Part shown: in pieces, positions 25,293 to 34,870 of the stretch
Numbering within the stretch: the stretch's first letter is position 1
Layout: every line of letters starts with the position of its first letter
Origin: Mycobacterium szulgai
Lineage (GTDB): Bacteria; Actinomycetota; Actinomycetes; Mycobacteriales; Mycobacteriaceae
DNA: 64,000 nucleotides
Direction: 5' to 3'
NCBI RefSeq assembly: GCF_002116635.1
Contig: NZ_LQPW01000171.1
Span: forward strand, 1 to 64,000
Notes under the pieces: generated by a model
The model's database searches: none
The model's input: only the letters and a program-made list of their open reading frames with translations
Told to the model about the DNA's origin: nothing
Translations under genes and position numbers: made by a program

Positions 25293-26723
25293 TTGTCATA
25301 CCTGATTTCGGCACCACCGGCATTGGCGGCCGCGGCCACGGATATCGCTGAGCTCGGTTCGGCGCTCGGCGCCGCGAACGCCACTGCAGCCGCCCAGACA
25401 ACCGGGATTCTGCAGGCCGGCGCCGATGAGGTGTCCGCAGCCATCAGCGGTCTGTTCAATGCACACGCCCGGGAATACCAGGCACTCGGCGCCCAGGCAT
25501 CGGCGTTTCACGCCGAGTTCGTCCGGGCCCTGACGACCAGTGCGGGCTGGTATGCGACCGCCGAGGCGGCCAATGCCTCGCCGCTACAGAGCATCGCGCA
25601 ACAGGCGCTCAACATGGTGAACGCGCCCACCATGGCGATGATGGGACGCCCGTTGATCGGCGACGGGGCCAACGCGACGACCGCCGGCGGCCGTGGCGCC
25701 GACGGCGGGCTGCTCTATGGAAACGGCGGCAATGGCGCCCCGGGGGCGACCGACCAGCCCGGCGGAGCGGGTGGTAACGCCGGATGGATCGGAAACGGCG
25801 GAGCCGGCGGAGCCGGTGGTTTCGGCGCGGCCGGCGGGCCCGGTGGCAGCGGCGGTCTGCTGGTGGGCAATGGCGGCTCCGGTGGTCCCGGCGGGGCGGC
25901 TGTGGCCGGCGTCAACGGCGGCAACCCCGGTCCGGGAGGCGCCGGCGGGCGGGCCGGGCTCTTCGGCCACATCGGGAGCGACGGGCCGGGCGGCACCAGC
26001 ATCAGCTCGCCCACCGACCCCGGCAACCCCGGCCCCGGCACTCCCCCGACCGGCGGGACGGTGATCTCGGCCCAGTTCGGGACGACCACCACCACCGGTG
26101 GTTACGTGGTGCAGAACAACGCATGGAACAACCCGGCCGGGCAGACCATCGACGTCAGCCCCACCGGGGGTTTCACCATCACCGCCATCAACGGCTCGGC
26201 ACCGACCAATGGCGCCCCACTGAGCTACCCCTCGATCTTCACCGGCTGGCACTACGGCACCGGGTCGGTGGGCACCACGCTGCCCAAGCAATTGGGCAGT
26301 ATCCAAACCGCAACCAGCAGCATCGATTTCACCTATCCCGCCACCGGTACCTGGGATGCCGCTTACGACATCTGGCTGGATCCCACGCCCAAGACAACCG
26401 GGGTCAACCAGCAGGAGATCATGATCTGGTTCAACCACCAGGGCACCATTCAGCCGGTCGGTTCACCAACCGGTAACGTCACCATCAACGGCAAATCCTT
26501 TGTGGTGTGGGACGGTACCAACGGCCAGAACAATGTGATGTCCTACGTCGCCACCTCGCCGATCGAAGCGTGGAGTTTCGATGTAATGGACTTCGTCGAC
26601 AACACCAGAACCATGGAGCCGATCACCGACTCTTGGTACCTCACCAGCATCCAGGCCGGCTTCGAACCGTGGAACGGTGGCGTCGGCCTCGCGGTCGATT
26701 CGTTCTCCGCCAACGTCAACTAG
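25293..26723 (+). CDS. PE-PGRS protein fused to a GH12 endoglucanase domain
   Basis: A 476-residue three-part protein. Residues 1-95 are a PE domain (SYLISAPPALAAAATDIAELG). Residues 120-245 are a Gly-rich PGRS linker (GGNGAPG, GGAGGAGG). Residues from about 250 to the end match glycoside hydrolase family 12: QEIMIWFNHQG carries the probable nucleophile E375, and GFEPWNGG the probable acid/base E458. GH12 enzymes cut beta-1,4-glucans. The PE part should direct ESX-5 secretion, placing a cellulase on the cell surface or outside. TTG is the start, preceded by GAAGGG. Its stop overlaps the converging aldo/keto reductase pseudogene. Confidence 0.9.
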   Translation: MSYLISAPPALAAAATDIAELGSALGAANATAAAQTTGILQAGADEVSAAISGLFNAHAREYQALGAQASAFHAEFVRALTTSAGWYATAEAANASPLQSIAQQALNMVNAPTMAMMGRPLIGDGANATTAGGRGADGGLLYGNGGNGAPGATDQPGGAGGNAGWIGNGGAGGAGGFGAAGGPGGSGGLLVGNGGSGGPGGAAVAGVNGGNPGPGGAGGRAGLFGHIGSDGPGGTSISSPTDPGNPGPGTPPTGGTVISAQFGTTTTTGGYVVQNNAWNNPAGQTIDVSPTGGFTITAINGSAPTNGAPLSYPSIFTGWHYGTGSVGTTLPKQLGSIQTATSSIDFTYPATGTWDAAYDIWLDPTPKTTGVNQQEIMIWFNHQGTIQPVGSPTGNVTINGKSFVVWDGTNGQNNVMSYVATSPIEAWSFDVMDFVDNTRTMEPITDSWYLTSIQAGFEPWNGGVGLAVDSFSANVN

Positions 26724-27689
26724 CGGTCAATCCACGGCATCTGCGCCTCGGCGTGGTGACCGCCAACCGCAGCAGTGAGCCCGTCGAGCCGGGCGAGGTG
26801 CTCTGAAGTGAGTTCCACGCCGTCAGCGGCGGCGTTTTCTTCAAGGCGCGCAACGCGTTTGGTTCCCGGTATGGGAACGATGTCGGGTCCTTTGGCCAGT
26901 AACCAGGCCAGTGCGACCTGCGCCGGGGTGGCGCCGATGTCGACGCTGATCTGGCGTAACTCGTCGGCGCTGTCGAGGTTGTGCTGGAAATTCTCGGGAA
27001 AGAATCGCGGATTGGTCTTGCGGTAGTCGGTATCGGGCAGGCCCGCGGTAGAACGGATCGCGCCGGTGAGGAAGCCGCGGCCCTACGGCGAGTACGCGAC
27101 GAACCCGATTCCCAACTCACGCAGCAACGGCAGTATTGCTTCTTCCTGATCGCGGGTCCACAGCGAGTATTCGGATTGCACGGCGGTGATCGGGTGCACG
27201 GCATGGGCGCGGCGAATGGTCTGCGCGCCGACCTCCGAAAGCCCGACGTGACGGATCTTTCCGGCGGCAACCAGGTCCGCCAACGTCCCCACCGTGTCTT
27301 CGATCGGGGTCCTGCGATCGAAGCGGTGCTGGTAGTAGAGATCGATGCGATCGGTCGCGAGCCTGCGCAACGAACCGTCGACGGCAATGCGAATGTTGGC
27401 GGGACTGCTGTCGAGACCATTTCGGCCGGTATGGGAAATCAGTCCGAACTTCGTTGACAAGACGGCGCGATCACGGCGCCCCTGCAATGCGCGGGCGTAG
27501 CTCCTCGTTGATGAAAGGGCCGTACACATCGGCGGTGTCGATCAGCGTGACCCCGAGGTCGATAGCGCGATGAATGGTACGGATGGATTCAGCGTCGTCA
27601 GTGCCGGCACCGGCGTAGGCCACCGACATGCCCATCGCACCCAGACCGATGCGTCCGACTTGCAGACTGGCGAGCCGAGCCTGTCGCAT
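26720..27689 (-). pseudogene. Aldo/keto reductase pseudogene (one frameshift, one nonsense codon)
   Basis: The N-terminus (RIGLGAMGMSVAYAGAGTDD, then TLIDTADVYGPFINEEL) is in one frame. Near 27500 homology jumps to another frame (RALQGRRDRAVLSTKFGLI). That frame runs to FVAYSP, where a TAG (near 27084) replaces the expected Leu codon, and continues GRGFLTGAIRSTAGLPDTDY to MPWIDR and a stop. The AKR family tetrad residues D and Y (DTADVY), K (STKFG) and H (YYQHRFD) were all present. Two independent lesions mark a decayed gene; a sequencing error could explain at most one. Confidence 0.85.
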
Positions 27690-27742
27690 GCCGTGATTGT
27701 GTTACAGCGCTAGTAATACCGGCCCGAGTACCCTCTCGGTAA

Positions 27743-29101
27743 ATGAACGAGCCAGGCACCGCTGCGCCAGTCCGCAATCTGGCGGTCGACTACTACCGCG
27801 CGTCGGGCGTAGTCCTCATCGTGCTCGGGCATTGGCTGGCCGGGTCGGTGACGTATCACGAGGGCCGGTTCGGTCGGCAGAACCCACTGGTCGACCAGCC
27901 CTGGACGCAATGGCTGACCTGGCCTTTCCAGGCTGTTCCGGTGTTTTTTCTGGTGGCCGGGTACGCCGGTGCGGTGTCATGGTCCCATCGCTACGTCCCC
28001 GGCGGAGTGTCGCGACCGGAGTGGGTTCGGCGTCGACTCGCCCGGGTGCTCGGTCCCACCACGGTCTACGTCGGACTGATTTCAGTGATTGTGGTGGCAA
28101 TGCAGGGCTTCGGCGTGCCGGGCTCTGTGCTGGAGTATTCCGGTTGGGCCATCGCGATGCACCTGTGGTTCCTCGCGGTCTACTTGGTGGTGGTATCGCT
28201 GACTCCGGTCGCGGTGGCCGCACACCGCCGGTGGGGACTCGCGGTGCCGGTCGCGCTGGCCGCGGGCGTCGCGGTCGTAGACCTGGCCACGATCGCGGGC
28301 CATGTCCCCCACCTCGGCTGGCTCAACTATCTGCTGTGCTGGGGGTTTTTCTACCAGCTTGGAATCGCTTGGCACGCAGGGCTATTGACCGGTCGCAGAT
28401 CACTGTTAATCGCGGCCGGCTCCGCCTGCGCTCTGGTCCTGCTAATTTGGCTGGGCCCGTATCCGATCAGCATGATCGGCGTTCCCGGCCAAGACTTGCA
28501 GAACACGACGCCGCCCTCGCTGGCAATGGTCGCGTTCGGCGGCGCGCAGGCCGGCGTCGCGGTGGCGCTCGCGCCCGCGCTCAACAAGGCGCTGCGCTGG
28601 CCGCGTATCCAACGCGTGGTAGCGGTGGCCAACAACAATGTGATGGCTCTTTACTTGTGGCATATGGTGCCGGTCGTGGTCGTGGCGGTCGTGGCCTACC
28701 CGGCCGGGCTATTGCCGCAACCGGAACAGGGCACCGCAGCGTGGTGGCTGGCCCGGCTGGAATGGGAAGCAGTGCTGAGCGTGGTCATGCTGGCCGAGAT
28801 GGCGTTGTTGTGGTGGTTACGATGCCTTTTCGCTGCACCGCTACCGTCCGTTCGGGTACCTCTGACCGCTCGTTGGGCCGAACCGATCCTGATGATCGGA
28901 ACCGCACTGGCCAGCTATGGGCTGGCGTTCCTCTCCGCGTGGGGCTTCGCCCCGGACGGCCGCTTCTCCTGGAGGACAGCAATTGTCTTCGCCGTCGGCT
29001 TGGTATTGATGGCGTGCCGGCCCGCCAAGGCCACTTCACAGGCCACCACCCAAGCCACCGGACAAGCCAATCGCCAGCGCCGTACTGACGCTGAGGGCTG
29101 A
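27743..29101 (+). CDS. Acyltransferase-3 family integral membrane protein
   Basis: A 452-residue protein with about ten hydrophobic segments. The first segment RNLAVDYYRASGVVLIVLGHWL carries the His expected of acyltransferase-3 (OafA-like) enzymes, and PVFFLVAGY matches the second conserved helix. Such enzymes acylate sugars or lipids at the membrane. A longer competing frame on the same strand has no family signature and was rejected. The tail is rich in Gln, Thr and Ala (ATSQATTQATGQANRQ). It is divergent from the aldo/keto reductase pseudogene. Confidence 0.82.
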   Translation: MNEPGTAAPVRNLAVDYYRASGVVLIVLGHWLAGSVTYHEGRFGRQNPLVDQPWTQWLTWPFQAVPVFFLVAGYAGAVSWSHRYVPGGVSRPEWVRRRLARVLGPTTVYVGLISVIVVAMQGFGVPGSVLEYSGWAIAMHLWFLAVYLVVVSLTPVAVAAHRRWGLAVPVALAAGVAVVDLATIAGHVPHLGWLNYLLCWGFFYQLGIAWHAGLLTGRRSLLIAAGSACALVLLIWLGPYPISMIGVPGQDLQNTTPPSLAMVAFGGAQAGVAVALAPALNKALRWPRIQRVVAVANNNVMALYLWHMVPVVVVAVVAYPAGLLPQPEQGTAAWWLARLEWEAVLSVVMLAEMALLWWLRCLFAAPLPSVRVPLTARWAEPILMIGTALASYGLAFLSAWGFAPDGRFSWRTAIVFAVGLVLMACRPAKATSQATTQATGQANRQRRTDAEG

Positions 29102-29115
29102 TGGCCCAGGCGTTG

Positions 29116-29129
29116 GTGACCAATGGCCC
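29116..29129 (+). promoter_or_regulatory. DosR-box-like site upstream of usp
   Basis: GTGACCAATGGCCC lies 56 bp before the usp start. It departs by one base from the GGGACCNNNGNCCC core of DosR sites. Position and gene type support it; binding is not shown. Confidence 0.5.
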
Positions 29130-29184
29130 CTGACCTCTGACGTTGAACCGAATAGGTTCCATCGCAGTGGGATAGGGAGAACGT

Positions 29185-30063
29185 ATGTCGAAGCTGCGCA
29201 ATCATCTGGGGATCGTCGTCGGCGTCGACGGCTCGCCGGGATCCAAGATCGCGGTCCAGTGGGCCGTTCGCGACGCCGAGTTACGCAACGTTGCACTGAC
29301 GTTGGTTCATGTTCTTCCGGTGGCAGCCCGCACGGACGGCAAGCGTGCCCAAGGGCAGCAGATCCTCGACGAAGCGCAGCAGCTGGCAATCGAAAGCAGG
29401 CAGGGTGAATCTCTGCAAATTGATTGCGAAATGCATTCTGGTAAAACGCTTCCGGCTTTAATCGAGCTGTCGAAGCGGGCCACCTTGGTGGTGGCGGGCT
29501 GCCTCGGCACGGGGACGTTGCGGGGCCGGCACCTGGGCTCGGTTAGCGCGGGACTCATCCATCACGCCGCGTGCCCGGTCGCGGTGCTGCATGACGATGT
29601 CGAATTGGACTCCGAGCTTGCACAGGCCCCGGTGGTAGTGGGAGTCGACGGCTCACCCAAGTCGGAACAGGCGCTCGCGATCGCCTTCGACGAAGCCTCG
29701 CGCCGAAAGGTGGGCCTGACGGCGATCCACACCTGGCGCCCGGTGGGCGTGTTCGATGAAATCGTCAGCTTTCCCGGTCCGGGCTGGCAGACGTTGAGAG
29801 CAAGGGAAGACGAAGTCATGGCCGAGCGCCTGGCCGGCTGGGGCGAACGCTATCCCGACGTCGAGGTTAATCGCATCGTCGCGCGCAACGATCCGACGCC
29901 TCAACTCGTCGATAGTTCCAAGTGGGCCCAGCTCGTCGTGGTCGGCGGCCACGGAAGCGGCGGATTCATCGGAACGATTTTCGGCTCGGTCAGTGCCGCC
30001 GTGGTGTTGTTGACCCACGTGCCCGTCATCGTCGCGCGCGGATCACTGGCCAAGACCTGTTGA
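29185..30063 (+). CDS. Universal stress protein, tandem Usp domains
   Basis: A 292-residue protein with two Usp domains. Each has a start VGVDGSP (residues 12 and about 152) and an ATP-binding loop, GCLGTGTLRGRHLGS in the first and GGHGSGGFIGTIFGSVS in the second. Tandem Usp proteins of this length are typical DosR-regulon members in slow-growing mycobacteria, bind ATP and are linked to hypoxic or NO-induced dormancy. A DosR-like site upstream fits. It converges with the hydrolase gene. Confidence 0.92.
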   Translation: MSKLRNHLGIVVGVDGSPGSKIAVQWAVRDAELRNVALTLVHVLPVAARTDGKRAQGQQILDEAQQLAIESRQGESLQIDCEMHSGKTLPALIELSKRATLVVAGCLGTGTLRGRHLGSVSAGLIHHAACPVAVLHDDVELDSELAQAPVVVGVDGSPKSEQALAIAFDEASRRKVGLTAIHTWRPVGVFDEIVSFPGPGWQTLRAREDEVMAERLAGWGERYPDVEVNRIVARNDPTPQLVDSSKWAQLVVVGGHGSGGFIGTIFGSVSAAVVLLTHVPVIVARGSLAKTC

Positions 30064-30072
30064 GCGAAGCGC

Positions 30073-30897
30073 CTACGAACGAAGGAACTCCAGCACGTCT
30101 GCGTTAACGGTTTGGGCTTGCGTGGTGATCATCCCGTGCGGGAAATCGTCGTAGGACTTCAGGATGCCGTTGGCCAACAGCTCTGCCGACCGCGGCCCGG
30201 CAGCCTGATAGGGCACGATCTGATCGTCTTTGCTGTGCAGCACCAAGACCGGCACAGTGATCTTCTTGAGGTCTTCGGTGAAGTCCGTCTGGGAGAACGC
30301 AACGATCCCTTCGTACTGCGCCTTCGCGTCACCCGTCATGCCCTGACGCCACCAGTTGGCGATACTGGCTTCCGATGCTTGAACGCCTGGCCGATTGAAC
30401 CCGTAAAACGGTCCCGATGGCAGCGCCCGGTAGAACTGGGATCGGTTGGCGGCCAATTGCGCCTGCAGATCGTCGAAAACGGCTTTGGGCAGACCGAGCG
30501 GATTGGCCTCGGTCTGCACCATCAGCGGTGGCACCGCGCTGATGAGAACGGCCTTGGCAGCACGACTTTCGCCATGACGCGCCAGATAGCGGACTACCTC
30601 ACCCCCGCCGGTGGAGTGGCCGATGTGCACCGCGTCGTGCAGATCCAGATGGTTTACCACCGCCGCCAGGTCGTCGGCGTAGTGATCCATGTCGTGGCCA
30701 TCGGCCACCTGGGCCGAACGGCCGTGCCCGCGCCGGTCGGAGGCGACGACGCGGTAGCCGTGGTTCAAGAAGAAGAGCATCTGAGCGTCCCAGTCGTCAG
30801 ACGACAGCGGCCAACCGTGGCTGAACACGATCGGCTGCCCGGATCCCCAATCCTTGAAGTAGATTTCGACTCCGTCATTGGTGGTGATCGTGGGCAT
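30073..30897 (-). CDS. Alpha/beta hydrolase, non-haem chloroperoxidase/arylesterase type
   Basis: A 274-residue cofactor-free hydrolase. FSHGWPLSSDDWDAQM holds the oxyanion region, GHSTGGGEV the nucleophile Ser, SKDDQIVP the Asp and FPHGMITTQ the His. The sequence follows the bacterial bromoperoxidase/perhydrolase group closely (DRRGHGRS, ISAVPPLMVQTEANP). Esterase activity is likely, with perhydrolysis as a side reaction. It is followed on the same strand, upstream, by a TetR gene that may control it. Confidence 0.9.
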   Translation of the reverse strand: MPTITTNDGVEIYFKDWGSGQPIVFSHGWPLSSDDWDAQMLFFLNHGYRVVASDRRGHGRSAQVADGHDMDHYADDLAAVVNHLDLHDAVHIGHSTGGGEVVRYLARHGESRAAKAVLISAVPPLMVQTEANPLGLPKAVFDDLQAQLAANRSQFYRALPSGPFYGFNRPGVQASEASIANWWRQGMTGDAKAQYEGIVAFSQTDFTEDLKKITVPVLVLHSKDDQIVPYQAAGPRSAELLANGILKSYDDFPHGMITTQAQTVNADVLEFLRS

Positions 30898-30936
30898 CGC
30901 AAACCTTTCGGTGGTCGGTGCGGCGTAGTGCGAACC

Positions 30937-31587
30937 TTACGCGGCGTCGAAAGCAGGCAGCGGGCGTTGGCAGAGTGCATGCGCCTCTGCTACGTCAAGC
31001 CCGAAGAGTTGCAACAGGTTTTCGGCCATCGCGTCGGCGGCCGCGGCCCCGTCCCGGCGCGGCTCTTGGCGCAGCAGTGCGCCCAGGCCCAGCAACGCAC
31101 CACCGGCCATGGCCAGCGCCAAACATGGGTCGCCGACACAAAACCGTCCGGCCGCGAAGGCAGCCTTGATGTCCCGCAGGGCGCGCGGAGCCAGTCCGCG
31201 GTCCGGAGAGAGCAGTGCCGGTCCATTGGCCAGGAAAATCTCGCTGTGCTGCGGATGCTGACGGAAGAGCCGGCCGGTGAGCCGGAAGCTGATGGCGAAC
31301 ACTTCGGCGGGGTCCTCGAAGTCCGCGGTCAGGTGGTCCAGCAGCGCCCCATGGGTATCGAGCACATCGGCGACGGCCGCATCGAACAACTGCTCCTTGC
31401 TGTCGAAGTGGTTGTAGAAGGAGCCCATGCCGACGTCGGCGGCCTGGGTGATCTCCAGCACCGGCACGCTGAGCCTGCCCTCGGCAATGAACCTTTGCGC
31501 GGCCCGCACCAGCGCCGCCCGGGTGCGCTGTTTGCGCCGCTCGAGCCGGTTGGCCGCCGCAGGCGACCCCTCACTCACCGAAGCCAT
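30937..31587 (-). CDS. TetR family transcriptional regulator
   Basis: A 216-residue protein with the HTH RAALVRAAQRFIAEGRLSVPVLEITQAADVGMGSFYNHFDSKEQLF. It is transcribed towards the chloroperoxidase-like gene 39 bp away, probably as one operon, and is divergent from a fumarylacetoacetase-type gene. Either could be its target. AT-rich sequence around 31585-31620 is a likely promoter region, but I see no perfect palindrome. Confidence 0.88.
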   Translation of the reverse strand: MASVSEGSPAAANRLERRKQRTRAALVRAAQRFIAEGRLSVPVLEITQAADVGMGSFYNHFDSKEQLFDAAVADVLDTHGALLDHLTADFEDPAEVFAISFRLTGRLFRQHPQHSEIFLANGPALLSPDRGLAPRALRDIKAAFAAGRFCVGDPCLALAMAGGALLGLGALLRQEPRRDGAAAADAMAENLLQLFGLDVAEAHALCQRPLPAFDAA

Positions 31588-31779
31588 CTAAGTAGTATGC
31601 ATCACTTATGAGGATTTCATCAGAAACTATTGACCCGTTGACCGACCTGTGTAACGATTCGCCAGTGAATCGTGGGAGATGGTAATGGTCAACCGGTACC
31701 TGCCACTCGGCGTATCCGGCCCGCGACCTCGACGCGGCGGCCGGCGGCGAATAATCGGCCGGCTGAAAGTGCCCGCCTC

Positions 31780-32718
31780 ATGACCATTTCCGTACTGCGT
31801 ACCGCCGGCGCCTGGTGGGTCGAAGCCGCGGGCCGCGCGGCAAGGATTGCCACCGCGGCAGCCACCACCGGACGGCTGCTGGCCGACCGGGCCGCGATCG
31901 AGGCCGCGCTCGGTAATACCGACACCGTCACCCTCGAGAGCCTGGATCTGATCTCACCGGTGACGCGACCCTGCCGCGTGGTCGCGCAGATGACCAACTT
32001 CGAATCGCACGTCAGGGATGCCGGCATGGATCCGGCATCGATTCCGCTGACGTTCTTCCGCAAGGCGTCCGCGTCGATCAGCGGACCGTTCGACGACATC
32101 GTCAAACCCGCACATGTCCAGTTGCTCGACTACGAAGTCGAGATCGGGCTGGTGATCGCACGCGCAATTCCGGTTGGGACAGCCATTTCCGACTCCAACC
32201 TCGCCGACGTCATTGCCGGTCTGCTGGTTGCCAACGATGTGTCAGCGCGCGATATCCAGCTTCCGCAGACCCAGTTCTACGAGGCCAAGTCCTACCCGAG
32301 CTTTACCCCGGTGGGGCCGAAGCTGGTCTTGCTCAATGCCGATGAACTCCGGCGCTTCGGCGAGCTGCGGTTGCGCCTGCGCGTCAACGGCGACGAGCGC
32401 CAGAATGCCGTCGTCGACGGCGACATGATTTACCGACCACTGCAAGCGCTGCAGTCGCTCACCCAGTTTCAGGAGCTTGCGCCCGGTGACCTGATCCTTA
32501 CCGGAACCCCGGTGGGCACCGCCCTGAGAGCGCCTTCCAAGCCGGTGGAGATGATCGGAAACCTGTTACCGCCGGCCGTCAGGTGGAAGGCGTTTTTCAA
32601 ACGCCAGGCCGCCAACCCGCACTACCTACAGCACGGTGACGTCGTCGAAGCGTCGGTGGCCACCGACGACGGGGCGATCGATCTGGGAACCCAACGCACC
32701 ACAGTGCGATTCGCTTGA
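31780..32718 (+). CDS. Fumarylacetoacetate hydrolase (FAH) family protein
   Basis: A 312-residue protein. The metal-binding set is partly visible as DYEVEIGLVI and the distal GDLILTGTPVGTA loop, as in FAH-family C-C hydrolases and isomerases acting on acyl-pyruvates or catechol-degradation products. The start is ATG at 31780; an in-frame extension into the intergenic region is not supported. It is divergent from TetR. No neighbouring aromatic-degradation genes show the substrate. Confidence 0.88.
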   Translation: MTISVLRTAGAWWVEAAGRAARIATAAATTGRLLADRAAIEAALGNTDTVTLESLDLISPVTRPCRVVAQMTNFESHVRDAGMDPASIPLTFFRKASASISGPFDDIVKPAHVQLLDYEVEIGLVIARAIPVGTAISDSNLADVIAGLLVANDVSARDIQLPQTQFYEAKSYPSFTPVGPKLVLLNADELRRFGELRLRLRVNGDERQNAVVDGDMIYRPLQALQSLTQFQELAPGDLILTGTPVGTALRAPSKPVEMIGNLLPPAVRWKAFFKRQAANPHYLQHGDVVEASVATDDGAIDLGTQRTTVRFA

Positions 32719-32890
32719 ACGACAGCGATACCGCGCCAGTTGACCGGCGGTCAACAGCTCTACGGTGATAGCGCGCGGTCTGTCAACCTCCTGGGAATCC
32801 CCCGCGCACGCGCATTTATCGGGTCTAATCAGCGCGCAAATGGGTAACCCGTTTGGCGGATCTGAAGCCGAAAACGGGAAGAGGTGCGTA

Positions 32891-34693
32891 ATGGCCGCGA
32901 GCGAAGTCAGCGACTTTTTGTTGGAACGACTGCGCGACTGGGGAGTCTCGCATGTGTTCGCCTATCCCGGCGACGGCATCAACGGCCTGCTCGCGGCGTG
33001 GGGCCGCGCCGACAACAAACCGATGTTCGTCCAAGCGCGCCACGAGGAGATGGCTGCGTTCGAAGCGGTCGGGTACGCGAAATTCAGTGGGCGCCTAGGT
33101 GTTTGCGCCGCGACCTCCGGACCCGGCGCGATCCACCTGCTCAATGGCCTCTACGACGCGAAGCTCGACCGGGTGCCGGTGGTGGCCATCGTCGGACAGA
33201 CCGACCGCAGCGCCATGGGCGGCTGGTACCAGCAAGAAGTGGACCTGTTGAGCCTTTACAAGGATGTGGCCAGCGACTACGTCCAGATGGTCACCGTGCC
33301 CGAACAGCTACCCAATGTTTTGGATCGCGCCATCCGCACCGCATTGACCAGGCGGGCGCCGACCGCGCTTATCATCCCTGCCGACGTACAGGAGCTCAAA
33401 TACTCACCTCCGGCTCACGAATTCAAGATGGTGCCGTCGAGTCTGGGATTCGAGAAGGCCACGATCGAAGCTTCACCCGAGGGCCTGCAGCAGGCCGCCG
33501 AAGTACTCAACTCCGGCGAACGCGTCGCGATGCTCATCGGCGCCGGAGCACGTAACGCCGCCGCAGAAGTGGCCGAAATCGCCGATCTGCTGGGCGCGGG
33601 AGTGGCCAAGGCGCTACTCGGCAAAGACGCTCTGTCCGACGAGTTGCCGTTTGTTACCGGATCCATCGGCTTGCTCGGCACTCGCCCGAGCTACGAATTG
33701 ATGCGGGACTGCGACACCTTGCTCACCATCGGGTCGAGTTTCCCTTATACGCAGTTCCTGCCGCCGTTCGGTTCGGCCCGCGGCGTGCAGATCGATATCG
33801 ACCCCACGGTCATCGGTATGCGCTACCCGAATGAGGTGAACCTGGTCGGTGACGCCGGCGCGACGCTGCGCGCCCTATTGCCTTTGCTGCAGCGCAAGTC
33901 CGACCGCTCCTGGCGCGAGACGATCGAAAAGAACGTCGCACGCTGGTGGGAAACCATGGCGATGGAAGCCGACGTGACAGCCGAGCCCATCAACCCGATG
34001 CGGCTGTTCGCCGACTTGTCGCCGAAACTACCCGACAATGCGATCGTCACCGCCGACTCGGGCTCGTCGGCGAATTGGTATGCGCGCCAACTGAAGTTCC
34101 GCGGCAATATGCGTGGTTCGTTGTCGGGCAATCTGGCCACGATGGGCCCGGGCGTCCCCTACGGTATCGGCGCGAAGTTCGCCCACCCCGACCGGCCGGT
34201 CATTGTGTTCGCCGGTGACGGCGCCATGCAGATGAACGGGTTGGCCGAGCTGATCACGATCGCGCACTATCGAGAGCAGTGGGCCGATCAGCGGCTTATC
34301 GTCGCGGTTCTACACAACAACGACCTGAACCAGGTGACCTGGGAAATGCGGGCCATGGGTGGAGCGCCGAAATTCGCTGAGTCCCAAACTCTTCCCGATG
34401 TCGACTACGCGGGGTTCGCGGCCAGCCTGGGCCTGGCTTCGGTCAAGCTGACCGATCCCGGGCAGATTCCCTCGGCATGGGATCAGGCGTTACAGGCAGA
34501 CCGGCCGACGGTGCTCGACGTGCACTGTGACCCCAACATTCCGCCAGTCCCACCGCATGCCACCTTCGACCAGATGAAGGCCGCAGCCAGCGCGGTGCTG
34601 CACGGTGACGAGGATGCCTTTGGGCTGATCAAGGAGGGCATCAAGATCAAGGCGCAGGAGTTCCTGCCGCACCGGGAAACCAGCCGCCGATAG
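32891..34693 (+). CDS. Thiamine-pyrophosphate-dependent enzyme, pyruvate oxidase/acetolactate synthase-like
   Basis: A 600-residue protein with the three TPP-enzyme domains. Residues 1-170 form the pyrimidine-binding domain with the catalytic Glu in QARHEEMAAF. The middle domain is at about 190-340. The PP-binding domain carries FAGDGAMQMNGLAELITIAHY and the downstream NN of LHNNDLNQVT. It is closest in outline to PoxB-like pyruvate dehydrogenase/oxidase rather than biosynthetic IlvB; no C-terminal membrane-binding helix is evident. GAAGAGG fixes the start. A hairpin at 34719 follows, then a CsbD stress gene. Confidence 0.85.
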   Translation: MAASEVSDFLLERLRDWGVSHVFAYPGDGINGLLAAWGRADNKPMFVQARHEEMAAFEAVGYAKFSGRLGVCAATSGPGAIHLLNGLYDAKLDRVPVVAIVGQTDRSAMGGWYQQEVDLLSLYKDVASDYVQMVTVPEQLPNVLDRAIRTALTRRAPTALIIPADVQELKYSPPAHEFKMVPSSLGFEKATIEASPEGLQQAAEVLNSGERVAMLIGAGARNAAAEVAEIADLLGAGVAKALLGKDALSDELPFVTGSIGLLGTRPSYELMRDCDTLLTIGSSFPYTQFLPPFGSARGVQIDIDPTVIGMRYPNEVNLVGDAGATLRALLPLLQRKSDRSWRETIEKNVARWWETMAMEADVTAEPINPMRLFADLSPKLPDNAIVTADSGSSANWYARQLKFRGNMRGSLSGNLATMGPGVPYGIGAKFAHPDRPVIVFAGDGAMQMNGLAELITIAHYREQWADQRLIVAVLHNNDLNQVTWEMRAMGGAPKFAESQTLPDVDYAGFAASLGLASVKLTDPGQIPSAWDQALQADRPTVLDVHCDPNIPPVPPHATFDQMKAAASAVLHGDEDAFGLIKEGIKIKAQEFLPHRETSRR

Positions 34694-34718
34694 CCGGTGA
34701 TACAGGCCACAGGTTTGA

Positions 34719-34739
34719 GGTTTCGGAGATCCGGAAACC
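34719..34739 (+). terminator. Hairpin after the TPP-enzyme gene
   Basis: GGTTTCGG, loop AGAT, CC-G-GAAACC with one bulged base, 25 bases after the stop. Followed by CTTGATCTTG; only weakly T-rich. Confidence 0.4.
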
Positions 34740-34870
34740 CTTGATCTTGTAGGGGAATTCTTTGCACTGAGGCGTGTAGGAACCGCGTCCGGTTTGTTTC
34801 CCTGCTGGCTGAGCGCAATCGACTACAGCGCGAGGTCGCCATGTAAACGAGTAAGCAACGGGAGGTATTC

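Noticed and set aside
27697..29088. A 463-codon frame overlapping the acyltransferase gene on the same strand
   Set aside because: Arg/Gly-rich with no hydrophobic segments or motifs; the alternative frame has clear acyltransferase-3 features.
30112..31611. A 499-codon open frame on the plus strand
   Set aside because: Wholly antisense to the chloroperoxidase-like and TetR genes; composition (His/Arg/Gly-rich) is typical of a GC-rich shadow frame.
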